Assembly: GCA_964419545.1 (NCBI GenBank)
Contig: CAYQQU010000023.1
Span: 1-64,000 of the forward strand
Direction of reading: 5' to 3'
Source of the DNA: CAYQQU01 sp964419545
GTDB taxonomy: Bacteria > Bacteroidota > Bacteroidia > Chitinophagales > Saprospiraceae
DNA length: 64,000 bases
Part shown: one piece after another, positions 52,804-61,273 of the stretch
How positions within the stretch are numbered: position 1 is the stretch's first letter
How the letters are laid out: each line of letters begins with the position of its first letter
Notes under the pieces: model-generated
What the model was told of the DNA's origin: nothing
Database searches by the model: none
Seen by the model: only the letters and a program-made list of their open reading frames with translations
Program-made: the position numbers and the translations under genes

Positions 52804-55746
52804 ATGAAAGACACCTACTTTATGAGAGGTTTTTTTGTATGCCTTGCAATTGTAATTTTTACACCCTTACTCAGCGCCCAGAAAGGACTGGCTGCGAAAC
52901 AAAAATTACAGCTGAAGGAAGTATTCCCCGCTAACGCCAAGGTCCTCGCTCCCGGAGAGACCTGCCCGGAAGCCATCGAAATTACTCCCGGTTCCCATAC
53001 GGTTGACGAAATCACCACCGGCAACGGGGCCGTCATCGAAGACGGCGTCCACGCCAAATGGTATTCCTTTACTCCGGCCACTACGGGGCTGGCTACGGCC
53101 GTTTCCTGCGGCATCACCACTGTGGATACACGGGTAGCCATTTTGGGCGGCGAATGCGATGATCTGGTGCTGATCGGCGGAAATGACGACTGCGACTTCG
53201 CCAACGACAACTACGCGTCGGAGTTCTCCTGGTTCGCCGAAGCCGGCGTCCGCTACTTCGTCTATTGGGACGATCGCTGGAGCGGCGACGGTTTTGACTG
53301 GGAACTGATCGTAGCGCCGCTGCCGGACCTCAATGTCACCTTTTCCGTGGACATGAGTGAGGAGACCGTCAGCCCCGACGGCGTAAATATGGTGTGGGCT
53401 TTCGCCGACGTGGAGTCGACCGACGAGGTCGACGTCGAGGCGATGGCGGATATGGACGGTGACGGCGTCTATACGGTTACGCTGCCCTTTACCGCGCTCG
53501 ACACCATCGGCTATGCTTTCATGAACGGCGCGCTGGCCGTGGATAACGTGGAAGCAGTGCCCGACGATTGCGGCCTGCTGAACAGCTTCGGCTTCAATAT
53601 CCGTCCGTTGGCCATCGTGGCGACGGAGGACGTCGAGCTCTCCACCGTGTGCTTCGGTTCCTGTGAACCCTGTACGATCCTGGTGGAAGATTGCGCCGAG
53701 CCTTTCCCCTTCGTGGAAGAAGATTTCGAGACCTACGCCGCCGGCGACCTGATCGCCAACCAGTCCGGCGACTTCGATACCTGGTCGGGCGACCCGGGGG
53801 GAACCGAAGATGCGGAAGTTTCGGACGAACAAGCTTTTAACGGGGCCAACGCCCTGAAAATATCCGAAGAGAACGGCGACGACCTGCTGCTCCTGCTGGG
53901 CGACCGGGTTTCGGGCCATTACCTGCTTAGCTGGGAGATGTACGTGCCGGACAGCAGCTCGGCTTACTACAACTTCCAGAAGTTTGAAACGCCGAATACG
54001 GAATTCGGCATCCAGGTCGAGTTTTTTGAAGACGGCTCCGCTTCCCTGGACGCCGGCGGTGAGAATGTCGCCGAATTCGACTATCCGCAGGGCGTCTGGT
54101 TTACGATTATCCATGTGATCGATCTCAACGAAGACTACCTCACGCTGGTAGTGAATAACGAGATCAAATACACCGGCCGGGCCAGCTGGACGACTTTTGA
54201 ACAAACGGGCGCCGCCCAACTGGGCGCGGTCGATTTCTTCGGCAACACGGATAATCTATATTATGTAGACGATATCAAGTACTGGCAAATTCCCGACGCG
54301 GACGTCGGCCGCTATTGCTACACGGCCGAAGAGGTGGAGCTGGGCACACATAGCGTCCCCTCCGTGGAGTGTTTCGGCGCTTACTACGACCGCGGGTTCT
54401 TCTCGGGCGGCGTGGTTCGCGGTGAATCGGGCTACTGGTACAAATACGTGCCCGAGACCGACGGCATCCTCTCTATTTCTTCCTGTGACGGCCCGGCCGA
54501 CACCCGCGGCTGGATCCTGCAGGGCGCCGACTGCCTGGGAGCGCCGCTGGACGTCTGGGGCGTCAACGACGACCAATGCCTGCTCGATAACGGCGAAGAT
54601 CCCTACGCCAGCTACCGCGAAGCCCTCGTCACCGCCGGAGAGACCTACTACATCCTCTGGGACAACATCTGGGACCGCACCGGCTTCGATTGGGAGCTCG
54701 CCCTTTCCACCGAAGCGCCCGTAGCGGGCGAGTTCTGCCAGTCGGCCATCGAGATCGAACCGGGCGAACACTTCGTCGATGAAATTACCGGTGACGCGGT
54801 GGTCAACCGGGCTTTCTACGCCGCTTCTTCTCCGGCGACGCCCTACGGCCAGTCGATCTGGTATTCCTTTACCCCTACGACGGATGGCCTGGCGACAGTG
54901 TCCAGCTGCGAGGGCGCGGCGAGCGACACCCGCGTTGTGATCTATACCGGCGAGTGCGGCGGTCCGCTGAATTCGCTGGAAGAAATCGCTTTCAACGACG
55001 ACGCCGAATGTGGATTGAATAACCTGCAGTCGCTGGTGGATAGCCTGGAACTGACTGCCGGTACGACTTACTACATCGAGTGGATCGACGTATGGGAAGA
55101 CGAACCCTTCGCCTGGGAACTGCTCTTTGAATCGTCCGTTCCGACGGCGGAGGTTACTTTCCAGGTGGACATGCAATTGGCTACCGTCGATCCCGGCGGC
55201 GTCTTCATCGCCGGCTCCTTCTCCGATTTCCAAAACCTGCCGATGGACGACGGCAATGGTGACGGCATTTTCACCACCACGCTGGAACTCGCAGCCGAAA
55301 CCACCTATACCTATAAATTCAAGAACGGCCCCGACGGCTGGGAAACTATCAACACCAGCATCGGCGACAACTGCACCACGGGCGATTTCGCCGACCGGTT
55401 TGTGGAAGTAGGGACGGATAACGAGACGCTGGACGTGGTCTGCTTCGGCTATTGCGTAGACTGTGAGACGGTAGACGTCGACGAGGTGATGCTTAGCCGG
55501 GGCCTCGAATTTTTCCCGAACCCGGCCACCGAACAGCTCCAGGTCCGCTTCGATTTCGGAGAAGTAGCGCCCAACCTGAACCTGCGCCTGGTCAATGCAC
55601 TCGGACAGGTCGTTGCGCAGCACTACCTGGGAGATACCATGACGGACCAGCTGTCGCTCGACGTCAGCAAGCTTCCCGCCGGTATCTACCTCCTGGAACT
55701 CGCCAGCGGCAAGGAACGGGTGGCCCGTACTTTGGTCGTGGAATAG
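52804..55746 (+). CDS. Large modular T9SS-secreted surface protein 2
   Basis: The 980-residue paralogue of the preceding protein has a signal peptide, a PPC-like domain (about 50-175), one SPDGVNMVW beta module (176-295), one LamG-like sandwich (300-500, AYYNFQKF), two PPC-like domains (about 505-640 and 642-775), a CBM20/48-like module (778-885) and a T9SS C-terminal domain (900-980). Its last 200 residues are nearly identical in pattern to those of protein 1, showing a recent duplication of the tail. No catalytic site was seen. Confidence 0.85.
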   Translation: MKDTYFMRGFFVCLAIVIFTPLLSAQKGLAAKQKLQLKEVFPANAKVLAPGETCPEAIEITPGSHTVDEITTGNGAVIEDGVHAKWYSFTPATTGLATAVSCGITTVDTRVAILGGECDDLVLIGGNDDCDFANDNYASEFSWFAEAGVRYFVYWDDRWSGDGFDWELIVAPLPDLNVTFSVDMSEETVSPDGVNMVWAFADVESTDEVDVEAMADMDGDGVYTVTLPFTALDTIGYAFMNGALAVDNVEAVPDDCGLLNSFGFNIRPLAIVATEDVELSTVCFGSCEPCTILVEDCAEPFPFVEEDFETYAAGDLIANQSGDFDTWSGDPGGTEDAEVSDEQAFNGANALKISEENGDDLLLLLGDRVSGHYLLSWEMYVPDSSSAYYNFQKFETPNTEFGIQVEFFEDGSASLDAGGENVAEFDYPQGVWFTIIHVIDLNEDYLTLVVNNEIKYTGRASWTTFEQTGAAQLGAVDFFGNTDNLYYVDDIKYWQIPDADVGRYCYTAEEVELGTHSVPSVECFGAYYDRGFFSGGVVRGESGYWYKYVPETDGILSISSCDGPADTRGWILQGADCLGAPLDVWGVNDDQCLLDNGEDPYASYREALVTAGETYYILWDNIWDRTGFDWELALSTEAPVAGEFCQSAIEIEPGEHFVDEITGDAVVNRAFYAASSPATPYGQSIWYSFTPTTDGLATVSSCEGAASDTRVVIYTGECGGPLNSLEEIAFNDDAECGLNNLQSLVDSLELTAGTTYYIEWIDVWEDEPFAWELLFESSVPTAEVTFQVDMQLATVDPGGVFIAGSFSDFQNLPMDDGNGDGIFTTTLELAAETTYTYKFKNGPDGWETINTSIGDNCTTGDFADRFVEVGTDNETLDVVCFGYCVDCETVDVDEVMLSRGLEFFPNPATEQLQVRFDFGEVAPNLNLRLVNALGQVVAQHYLGDTMTDQLSLDVSKLPAGIYLLELASGKERVARTLVVE

Positions 55747-55786
55747 TATAACCCTCGGCGCACAACAGCCGGCAAGGCTGCAGTGT

Positions 55787-55824
55787 AAAAAGGCCATCTC
55801 GCATCCCTGCGGGATGGCCTTTTT
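55787..55824. terminator. Bidirectional terminator after secreted protein 2
   Basis: Arms AAAAAGGCCATC (55787-55798) and GATGGCCTTTTT (55813-55824) are exact complements around a 14-base loop. The A-run and T-run allow termination on either strand. Confidence 0.85.
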
Positions 55825-55889
55825 CGTCCGATCGGGATCTACCCGGGAATTCCCTCATTTTCAGGATTGACACCAATTGACGGAGTGCC

Positions 55890-55923
55890 TTAACCCGGAT
55901 TAACCCATGAATAATCCGGGTTA
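55890..55923. repeat. Complete AACCCGGAT palindromic repeat
   Basis: TTAACCCGGATTAACCC then ATGAATAATCCGGGTTA: the outer arms AACCCGGAT and ATCCGGGTT pair. This is the fullest copy of an intergenic family with further copies at 24353-24375, 35352-35380 and, degenerate, 11292-11312 and 17189-17200. Confidence 0.75.
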
Positions 55924-55968
55924 TGCACTGCGCCCCCCTGATTCGGCGTTCAAAGAGAAACATCAATC

Positions 55969-56496
55969 ATGCGACGCATACTGCTACTCTCCACCATTTT
56001 GTTGCTGACGGCGCTGGGCTGCCGGCAGGACCAGCGAGAGCGCCTTTTCGAGATGGTCTTTCCTCCGCTCACTTTTCAGATGCCGGCGGGTACGGGAGGC
56101 CCGGCCGCCTGGGTGCAGGCTTTTCCCAGCGTACCGACTAACATCGATTTTTATCTGGAGCAGAATAAGCTCGACCTGGAACTCATCGAGGGAATTCAGG
56201 CGCTTTCCTCCCGGATCACTTCGCTCGACGGTTTCGATCTCGATTTTTTTGGAGAGATACAAATTCGCATATGCAATGAAGGAGACGACGATTGCGCCCG
56301 CGCCGCCGAGGTTTTCTACATCGACAATATCTACCGGCGGGAAGACGACCGGGTGGAGCTGCTGCCGGGGCTGCGCAACGCCAAGGCGCAGCTCAGCCAG
56401 CAGCGCGTGCGCATCGAGATCGTGTTCTTTCTGGCCGAAACCTCACCCTACGCCATTGACGGACGGCTGGATATGGCTTTCGAGGCGGTTAAGTAG
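55969..56496 (+). CDS. Lipoprotein of unknown function
   Basis: The 175-residue product has a lipoprotein signal (MRRILLLSTILLLTALGC, lipid Cys18). The remainder forms a mixed beta protein with no recognised motif (MVFPPLTFQMPAG, DLDFFGEIQIRIC). It faces the convergent SPOR-like gene only 11 bp away. Function unknown. Confidence 0.65.
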   Translation: MRRILLLSTILLLTALGCRQDQRERLFEMVFPPLTFQMPAGTGGPAAWVQAFPSVPTNIDFYLEQNKLDLELIEGIQALSSRITSLDGFDLDFFGEIQIRICNEGDDDCARAAEVFYIDNIYRREDDRVELLPGLRNAKAQLSQQRVRIEIVFFLAETSPYAIDGRLDMAFEAVK

Positions 56497-56507
56497 AATT
56501 TAACCGC

Positions 56508-58277
56508 TCACCGCACGAAGCGCTCCAGGTGGTAGGCCACGACCGTGTGCAAAGTCGCCAGCGCCAATCCTTTGGCTTCTTCGGCATTGAAGTTTCTATC
56601 CATGTAGAAATCTTCCAGCAGCACTTGCGACTGGTGGAAGGCGACGTCAAAGGACCGGGCCACCGACTGGTGGAGTGGATCCTGGCGCGACCAGGCGTTG
56701 AGGCCGCTCATCAGGCGCGAATACCAGGCGTCGAGCGTCTGCCGTTCCATGGTCGTCAGTTTTTCCGGCGCCACGTACAGGCGGGCGCGGTGCGCCGCGG
56801 CGGAAGCGAGCAGGCTGTTGTCGAGGCGGGTGCTGCTGTTGAGGTCCATCGCGATCGCCTGCAGGGCGCCGACCTCTTCCCACTGGAGAAATTGATCGCA
56901 TCCCTGTAACGGATAATCCGGGTTGGCGAAGCGGGCGTAGGTCTCGTAGGCGTAACCCGTTTCGGCCGGATGTTCCTGGAACAGCCAGCACGGCACGGCG
57001 ATATTGATGTCCGGCGCGCTGTGGATATAGTGAATGTGCAAAATGAGCTGCTGCAGGTTGTCGTAGGCGTAGGTATTGCGATAGTCGAGCGGCGGCGGGC
57101 TGGACAGGGACTTGCCGCGGTAAGCGTCGCGTATCGCGTCGTTCATAAAGCGGTTGACTTCCTGGCCGGGGCCCACGGCGACGAAGTACAGGTACGCCCG
57201 GTAGGCCTGGGCGAGGGGATGGTTGGTGGTCTGGACGTAGTCTTGGGCGGACTGATCGACCAGCAGGTTGTTGATGGCGTTCTGGAGTTGCGCCGCTTCG
57301 CCGCTGAGGCCCAGGCCGGAGCCGAACCGGGCGAGCAGCAGGTATTTCTGGTAGCTGCGGTTGTTGTTTTTGAATGCTTCGTAAGCTTTGGCCGTACCGT
57401 TGCCGTACAGGCCGTCGAGCGTAGAAGTATACGTGCCCGCCGCTTTGAGGATTTTTTGTAGTTCCAGCGCGGATTTCCGCTTGATGCGGGGATTGATTTC
57501 GGGGTAGGAACTGCCGGCGGCGCCGGCTTTGGCCCGGGTGAAAGTGGGGGTGGGCGTCCCGAAAGAGGAAGGCGTACTCAAGGAATAGTCGTAGGAGCGA
57601 GGACGACTGTCCGGCGCCTTGGTCGTAAAGTTATCGCCCGTGTTGATGCGCCCGCCGTAGGCGCCGTAGCCGGTAGGTTGCGTATTGGAAGACACCCGCC
57701 CTGACTGCGAAAGCGGCACCAGCCCTCGCTGCAGATTCCCCGTCTCAAAGTCGCCGACCCGGTGCAGGAAGATGGTGTTGACGTTTTTGATGAAGGCGTC
57801 GCGAAAACCCTGGTTGCGGATAGCCGCCAGGTCGCGTTTAGCCGCGTTGACGCTGGGGTAGAGGCCGGTGGTGATCTTCAGCTTGTCGCCATTGATGATG
57901 ACGTAAAGTGCTCCGACGTCGAGGTATTTCTGCCAGTCGACCGGTTTGACGGAGCTTTGCAGGCTCAGCTGGATCACGGTCGCCCGCTGGCCGTCGACGG
58001 GGTTACTTTCTTTGATGAAGGCGTTGGTGTAGCCGCGGTCTTTGACCTTCGGCAGCAGCGCGGCGGCTTCGGCCCGGTCGTCAAACCCGCTGAGGTAAAC
58101 CTGATAGAGGTTGCCTTCCAGTTTGGTGGCGTGGACGAAACCCAACGGGTCGAGGGCTTCGAAGTCTGCAGGCCTGGCGTCGAGAAAAGTGCCGACCTGA
58201 ACGGTGTAGAAATTCTGAGCGAAGAGGGGTAAGGAAAGGAATAGCGCTGCGATGAACAGCTGAAGTGATTTTTTCAT
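56508..58277 (-). CDS. Exported protein with SPOR-like repeats and a peptidoglycan-binding-like domain
   Basis: The 589-residue protein has a signal peptide (MKKSLQLFIAALFLSLPLFAQ) and two SPOR-like segments (about 22-90, FYTVQVGTFLDARPADF, and 110-165, LYVIINGDKLKITTGLYPSV). A linker rich in Ser, Thr, Pro and Gly follows (about 190-265), then a region resembling a peptidoglycan-binding helix bundle (about 275-320, ALELQKILKAAGTYTSTLDGLYGNGTAK) and a C-terminal helical domain. SPOR domains bind denuded glycan strands, so a cell-wall role is likely. The upstream stretch 58278-58581 has a TTAGTAT/ATACTAA inverted repeat (58290-58313). Confidence 0.75.
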   Translation of the reverse strand: MKKSLQLFIAALFLSLPLFAQNFYTVQVGTFLDARPADFEALDPLGFVHATKLEGNLYQVYLSGFDDRAEAAALLPKVKDRGYTNAFIKESNPVDGQRATVIQLSLQSSVKPVDWQKYLDVGALYVIINGDKLKITTGLYPSVNAAKRDLAAIRNQGFRDAFIKNVNTIFLHRVGDFETGNLQRGLVPLSQSGRVSSNTQPTGYGAYGGRINTGDNFTTKAPDSRPRSYDYSLSTPSSFGTPTPTFTRAKAGAAGSSYPEINPRIKRKSALELQKILKAAGTYTSTLDGLYGNGTAKAYEAFKNNNRSYQKYLLLARFGSGLGLSGEAAQLQNAINNLLVDQSAQDYVQTTNHPLAQAYRAYLYFVAVGPGQEVNRFMNDAIRDAYRGKSLSSPPPLDYRNTYAYDNLQQLILHIHYIHSAPDINIAVPCWLFQEHPAETGYAYETYARFANPDYPLQGCDQFLQWEEVGALQAIAMDLNSSTRLDNSLLASAAAHRARLYVAPEKLTTMERQTLDAWYSRLMSGLNAWSRQDPLHQSVARSFDVAFHQSQVLLEDFYMDRNFNAEEAKGLALATLHTVVAYHLERFVR

Positions 58278-58581
58278 AGATGGTTTTAATTAGTATCGCC
58301 ATAAAAATACTAATAATTGGTTGCATTAGCCACCAATGCGTGTAATCCGGATACGGATTTGTTTTGGAGTCAAACGCCTTTGTTAACGCCCGGGGCGCTA
58401 AAATAATTTTGTCGAACCGGGGAAATGTGGAAAAAAGGCAGTTGCGCCGCTGCTGAAAAGGCGAATATTGGATAGGAGGAGGGCTTTCGGGGCCAATTAA
58501 TCCGACTGTCGTCAAAACTAACCCCAACCTCGACTGTTGCAAAAAGTACATCTTTTTTCACGAGCAATCAAATCCGGAAAA

Positions 58582-59022
58582 ATGGACCAACAGAACATTA
58601 CCAAGGAATATACCAACGGTGAGGTCACCGTCGTCTGGAAACCAGGCCTTTGCATGCATTCCAAAATCTGCTTCAACGGCTTGCCCGAAGTGTTCGACCC
58701 CGAAGCCCGGCCGTGGGTGAATATGGATGGCGCTGAAACGGATCGCATTGTTCAGCAGGTGAAAAAGTGCCCGTCCGGCGCTTTGTCCTATTTCATGAAC
58801 GATTCCAACCAAGAAATAGAAACCCAAATGGCGGAAAAAGAAATGATGGAAGTCGAAGTGATTCCCGACGGGCCCCTGATCATCAAAGGGCAACTGCGGG
58901 TGCGCATGCCGGACGGCGCCGAGAAAATCCAGGAACGGAGCACTGCCCTGTGCCGTTGCGGCGCTTCCGGGAATAAGCCTTTCTGCGACGGCTCGCATCA
59001 AAAAATAGAATTCAAGGGCTAG
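58582..59022 (+). CDS. Iron-sulfur protein with divergent 4Fe-4S and CDGSH domains
   Basis: The ATG at 58582 is chosen. The 146-residue protein joins a Fer4_19 domain (about 5-70; C24, C30 and C63) to a CDGSH 2Fe-2S domain with all ligands (C124, C126, C135, H139 in CRCGASGNKPFCDGSH). Such fusions are small electron-transfer or redox-sensing proteins of unknown partner. Its stop codon is the first base of the inverted-repeat element at 59022-59167. Confidence 0.9.
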   Translation: MDQQNITKEYTNGEVTVVWKPGLCMHSKICFNGLPEVFDPEARPWVNMDGAETDRIVQQVKKCPSGALSYFMNDSNQEIETQMAEKEMMEVEVIPDGPLIIKGQLRVRMPDGAEKIQERSTALCRCGASGNKPFCDGSHQKIEFKG

Positions 59023-59167
59023 AGCATGTTTGGAGCGGGTTCGTTATGAAAATCAACAGGTTAACTAAAAGATAAAATGTGAGTTTACCGGGGTAAATGA
59101 GCATTTTATCTTGACGACAGGTTCCTAACCTGTTGATTTGCAATAGAAGTAAGCTCCAAACATGCTC
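59022..59167. mobile_element. Nested palindromic MITE-like element (146 bp)
   Basis: Perfect 15-bp terminal inverted repeats GAGCATGTTTGGAGC (59022-59036) and GCTCCAAACATGCTC (59153-59167) enclose two further nested inverted repeats: AAATCAACAGGTTA (59050-59063) with TAACCTGTTGATTT (59126-59139), and AAGATAAAATG (59069-59079) with CATTTTATCTT (59102-59112). There is no coding capacity. This suits a non-autonomous transposable element, or an element that folds into a long RNA hairpin. No clear target-site duplication was found. Confidence 0.7.
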
Positions 59168-59227
59168 GTAGCCTTCTCTCTCTTAACGGCAGAGAAAAAT
59201 GAGCCTCAACTGTCAGCCTGGCAGTCG

Positions 59228-59248
59228 AAGCGATTTGGTTCGCTTTTT
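59228..59248 (+). terminator. Short hairpin with T-run before the pirin gene
   Basis: AAGCGA (59228-59233) pairs with TCGCTT, followed by five T (59244-59248). It could end the transcript of the iron-sulfur protein gene. Confidence 0.4.
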
Positions 59249-59274
59249 GAAGGTCAGTGTTAAAACATTGAATA

Positions 59275-60138
59275 ATGAAAACCAGAAGCATTGCACATAT
59301 TCTGCCCAGCCGGCATATTGACATGGGCGGCGCCCTGGTCAAGCAACCGCTGCCTACCGTCCAGGTAGACCAGATCAGTCCTTTTTTGCTGTTGCATCAT
59401 TTCGGGCCTACGCACGCTGCGCCCGGGGAAGACCCGCTGGACGTCGGGCCGCACCCCCACCGGGGGTTCGAGCCGGTGACTTTCCTGTATTCCGGCGGTA
59501 TTCGGCATAAAGACAGCCGCGGCAACGAGGGCATCCTTTCGGGCGGCGATGTACAATGGATGACCGCCGGACGGGGCATCATCCACAGCGAACGGGCTTC
59601 CCGTTCTTTTCTGGAAACCGGCGGCGCCATGGAAGGGATCCAGCTTTGGGTTAATTTGCCTAAAAAAGACAAAATGGCGCAGCCCCGCTACCAGGATATC
59701 AAATCGGACGCCTTCCCCGTGCTGGAAAAAGACGAAGGAAAGGTTACCCTCCGCCTCGTGGCGGGCGAGTACGAAGGCCTGCGGGGCCCGGCGCTTACCC
59801 ATACCCCCATCCTGGCCATTCAGGCCGAACTGAAAGCGGGAGGAGCGGTGACGCTGTCGGCGCCGGAATCGTACAACGCCATGGCCTATCTGTTGAGCGG
59901 TCAGCTGACATCGGCCGGTGGATTTACCTACGATAAAGAGACGCTGCTGCACTACCGCAACGACGGCGAAAGCGTTTTCTTAAAATCAACCGCCGATGCG
60001 CGCGTGCTCTTCCTCGCCGGAGCGCCCATCGAAGAACCGGTGGCGCAATGGGGGCCCTACGTCATGAATACCCAAACGGAAATCCTGGAAGCCATGCGCG
60101 ATTACCAGAGCGGAAAAATGGGCTTTTACATCGACTGA
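59275..60138 (+). CDS. Pirin-family bicupin protein
   Basis: The 287-residue protein has the pirin N-terminal cupin with its metal motif (GPHPHRGFEPVTFLYSGG then RHKDSRG) and SGGDVQWMTAGRGIIHSE, and a C-terminal cupin. Pirins bind iron; some have quercetin dioxygenase activity and others regulate central enzymes or transcription. It is transcribed alone. No neighbouring gene suggests a substrate. Confidence 0.93.
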   Translation: MKTRSIAHILPSRHIDMGGALVKQPLPTVQVDQISPFLLLHHFGPTHAAPGEDPLDVGPHPHRGFEPVTFLYSGGIRHKDSRGNEGILSGGDVQWMTAGRGIIHSERASRSFLETGGAMEGIQLWVNLPKKDKMAQPRYQDIKSDAFPVLEKDEGKVTLRLVAGEYEGLRGPALTHTPILAIQAELKAGGAVTLSAPESYNAMAYLLSGQLTSAGGFTYDKETLLHYRNDGESVFLKSTADARVLFLAGAPIEEPVAQWGPYVMNTQTEILEAMRDYQSGKMGFYID

Positions 60139-60294
60139 GGCGGAAAGGGAAACGCATCCGGCGCCCCCGCGTGTAACCCACAGCCGGGAATCGCCGTACA
60201 CTGGTTTCGACGGGTTGAAAGAGACCGCCGGAAGTAAACCTTATGGCGCTCCGCACATTATACTTAATGTATTTGCCGGTAAAACAACAGATTG

Positions 60295-60591
60295 ATGAAA
60301 AAATCTTTCATGATAGAATTCGAGCTGCCGGAAACCATTTCAGAGGATTTTATGGCGCTCATCCCGCAACAGCGGTTATATATTGAAAACCTGATGGCCG
60401 ACGGCGCCATAAAATCCTACTCGCTATCTCTCGACCGGTCTCGTTTGTGGACGGTGATGGCCGTGGACAACGAATTCGCCGTCCTCGAGATCATCGAGGC
60501 GATGCCGCTGAGCGATTACATGAAACCGAACATTTCCGAGCTGATGTTCCACAACGAAGCAGAGAAGATGATCCCCTTTTCCCTCAATTGA
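60295..60591 (+). CDS. Muconolactone isomerase-like / YCII-like small protein
   Basis: The ATG at 60295 (MKKSFMIEFELPET) is used; a TTG lies one codon upstream. The 98-residue product has a ferredoxin-like fold with RLYIENLMADGAIKSYSLSL and the C-terminal MPLSDYMKPNISELMFH. This pattern is that of muconolactone delta-isomerase-like and YciI-like dimeric proteins. The catalytic residues of true isomerases could not be confirmed. It lies upstream of the marR gene. Confidence 0.65.
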   Translation: MKKSFMIEFELPETISEDFMALIPQQRLYIENLMADGAIKSYSLSLDRSRLWTVMAVDNEFAVLEIIEAMPLSDYMKPNISELMFHNEAEKMIPFSLN

Positions 60592-60702
60592 GCCTTTCCT
60601 TTCCCGGCGGCATCCGGCTTCTTTTCCAAAAAAGCGGTATCCGACGAAACATTTGGTCTGAGGTGCTGTTTCGTTGCAAAAGCAACCATTTAAAGTCGCT
60701 GA

Positions 60703-61143
60703 ATGCCGCAACCGCTTTCCCATTCTTTGATATTCCTAACCAATCGCGTCGGCCGGCTGCTCGCCAATAACGTCAGTTGCCGGCTGGCGAGCGATCTTAC
60801 GGAGCTGCCGGGCACTCATATCGGCGTACTTGCCGATTTGTGGGAGCACGACGGCCTGCGCCAGCAAGACCTGGCCATTTCCCAGATCAAAGACAAAGCT
60901 ACCATCGCGCGGGCGGTCAGCGCCATGGAACGCCAGAACCTGGTGGTGCGCATTCCGGATGAGAACGACCGGCGCAACAAACGCATTTTCCTGACCTATC
61001 AGGGGCGGGAAATGAAAGCCATGCTCCTGCCGATCGCCAATTGCGTCGTCGGAGAGGCGACCACCGGAATCGACGAACAAGATCTGAAAACCTGCACACG
61101 CGTCCTGGCGCAAATCTATCAACAACTGACCGCAGAACAATAA
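60703..61143 (+). CDS. MarR-family transcriptional regulator
   Basis: The 146-residue protein has the MarR winged helix-turn-helix (about 30-105) with LRQQDLAISQIKDKATIARA as recognition region and VVRIPDENDRRNKRIFLT as the wing. It lies 130 bp upstream of an RND efflux operon and is probably its repressor. A palindrome of MarR-operator form directly follows its stop codon. The inducer is unknown. Confidence 0.9.
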   Translation: MPQPLSHSLIFLTNRVGRLLANNVSCRLASDLTELPGTHIGVLADLWEHDGLRQQDLAISQIKDKATIARAVSAMERQNLVVRIPDENDRRNKRIFLTYQGREMKAMLLPIANCVVGEATTGIDEQDLKTCTRVLAQIYQQLTAEQ

Positions 61144-61164
61144 AAAGTTGCATGCGCAACTTTT
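61143..61164. promoter_or_regulatory. MarR-type operator candidate before the efflux operon
   Basis: AAAAGTTGC (61143-61151), ATGC, GCAACTTTT (61156-61164) form a 9+4+9 palindrome whose core TTGCATGCGCAA is the form of many MarR/EmrR operators. It lies between the regulator gene and the adaptor gene, where repression of the efflux operon would act. It could also serve as a terminator. Confidence 0.6.
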
Positions 61165-61273
61165 GCTCCAAGGATGTTTGGCTGGCGCCCGAAATGTAAA
61201 ATAATGCTCCGGCAGCAAGGGCGGCCGGAAAAGTATTGAACAATCTTATATAGGTTTAAATAAAGAAATTTTT

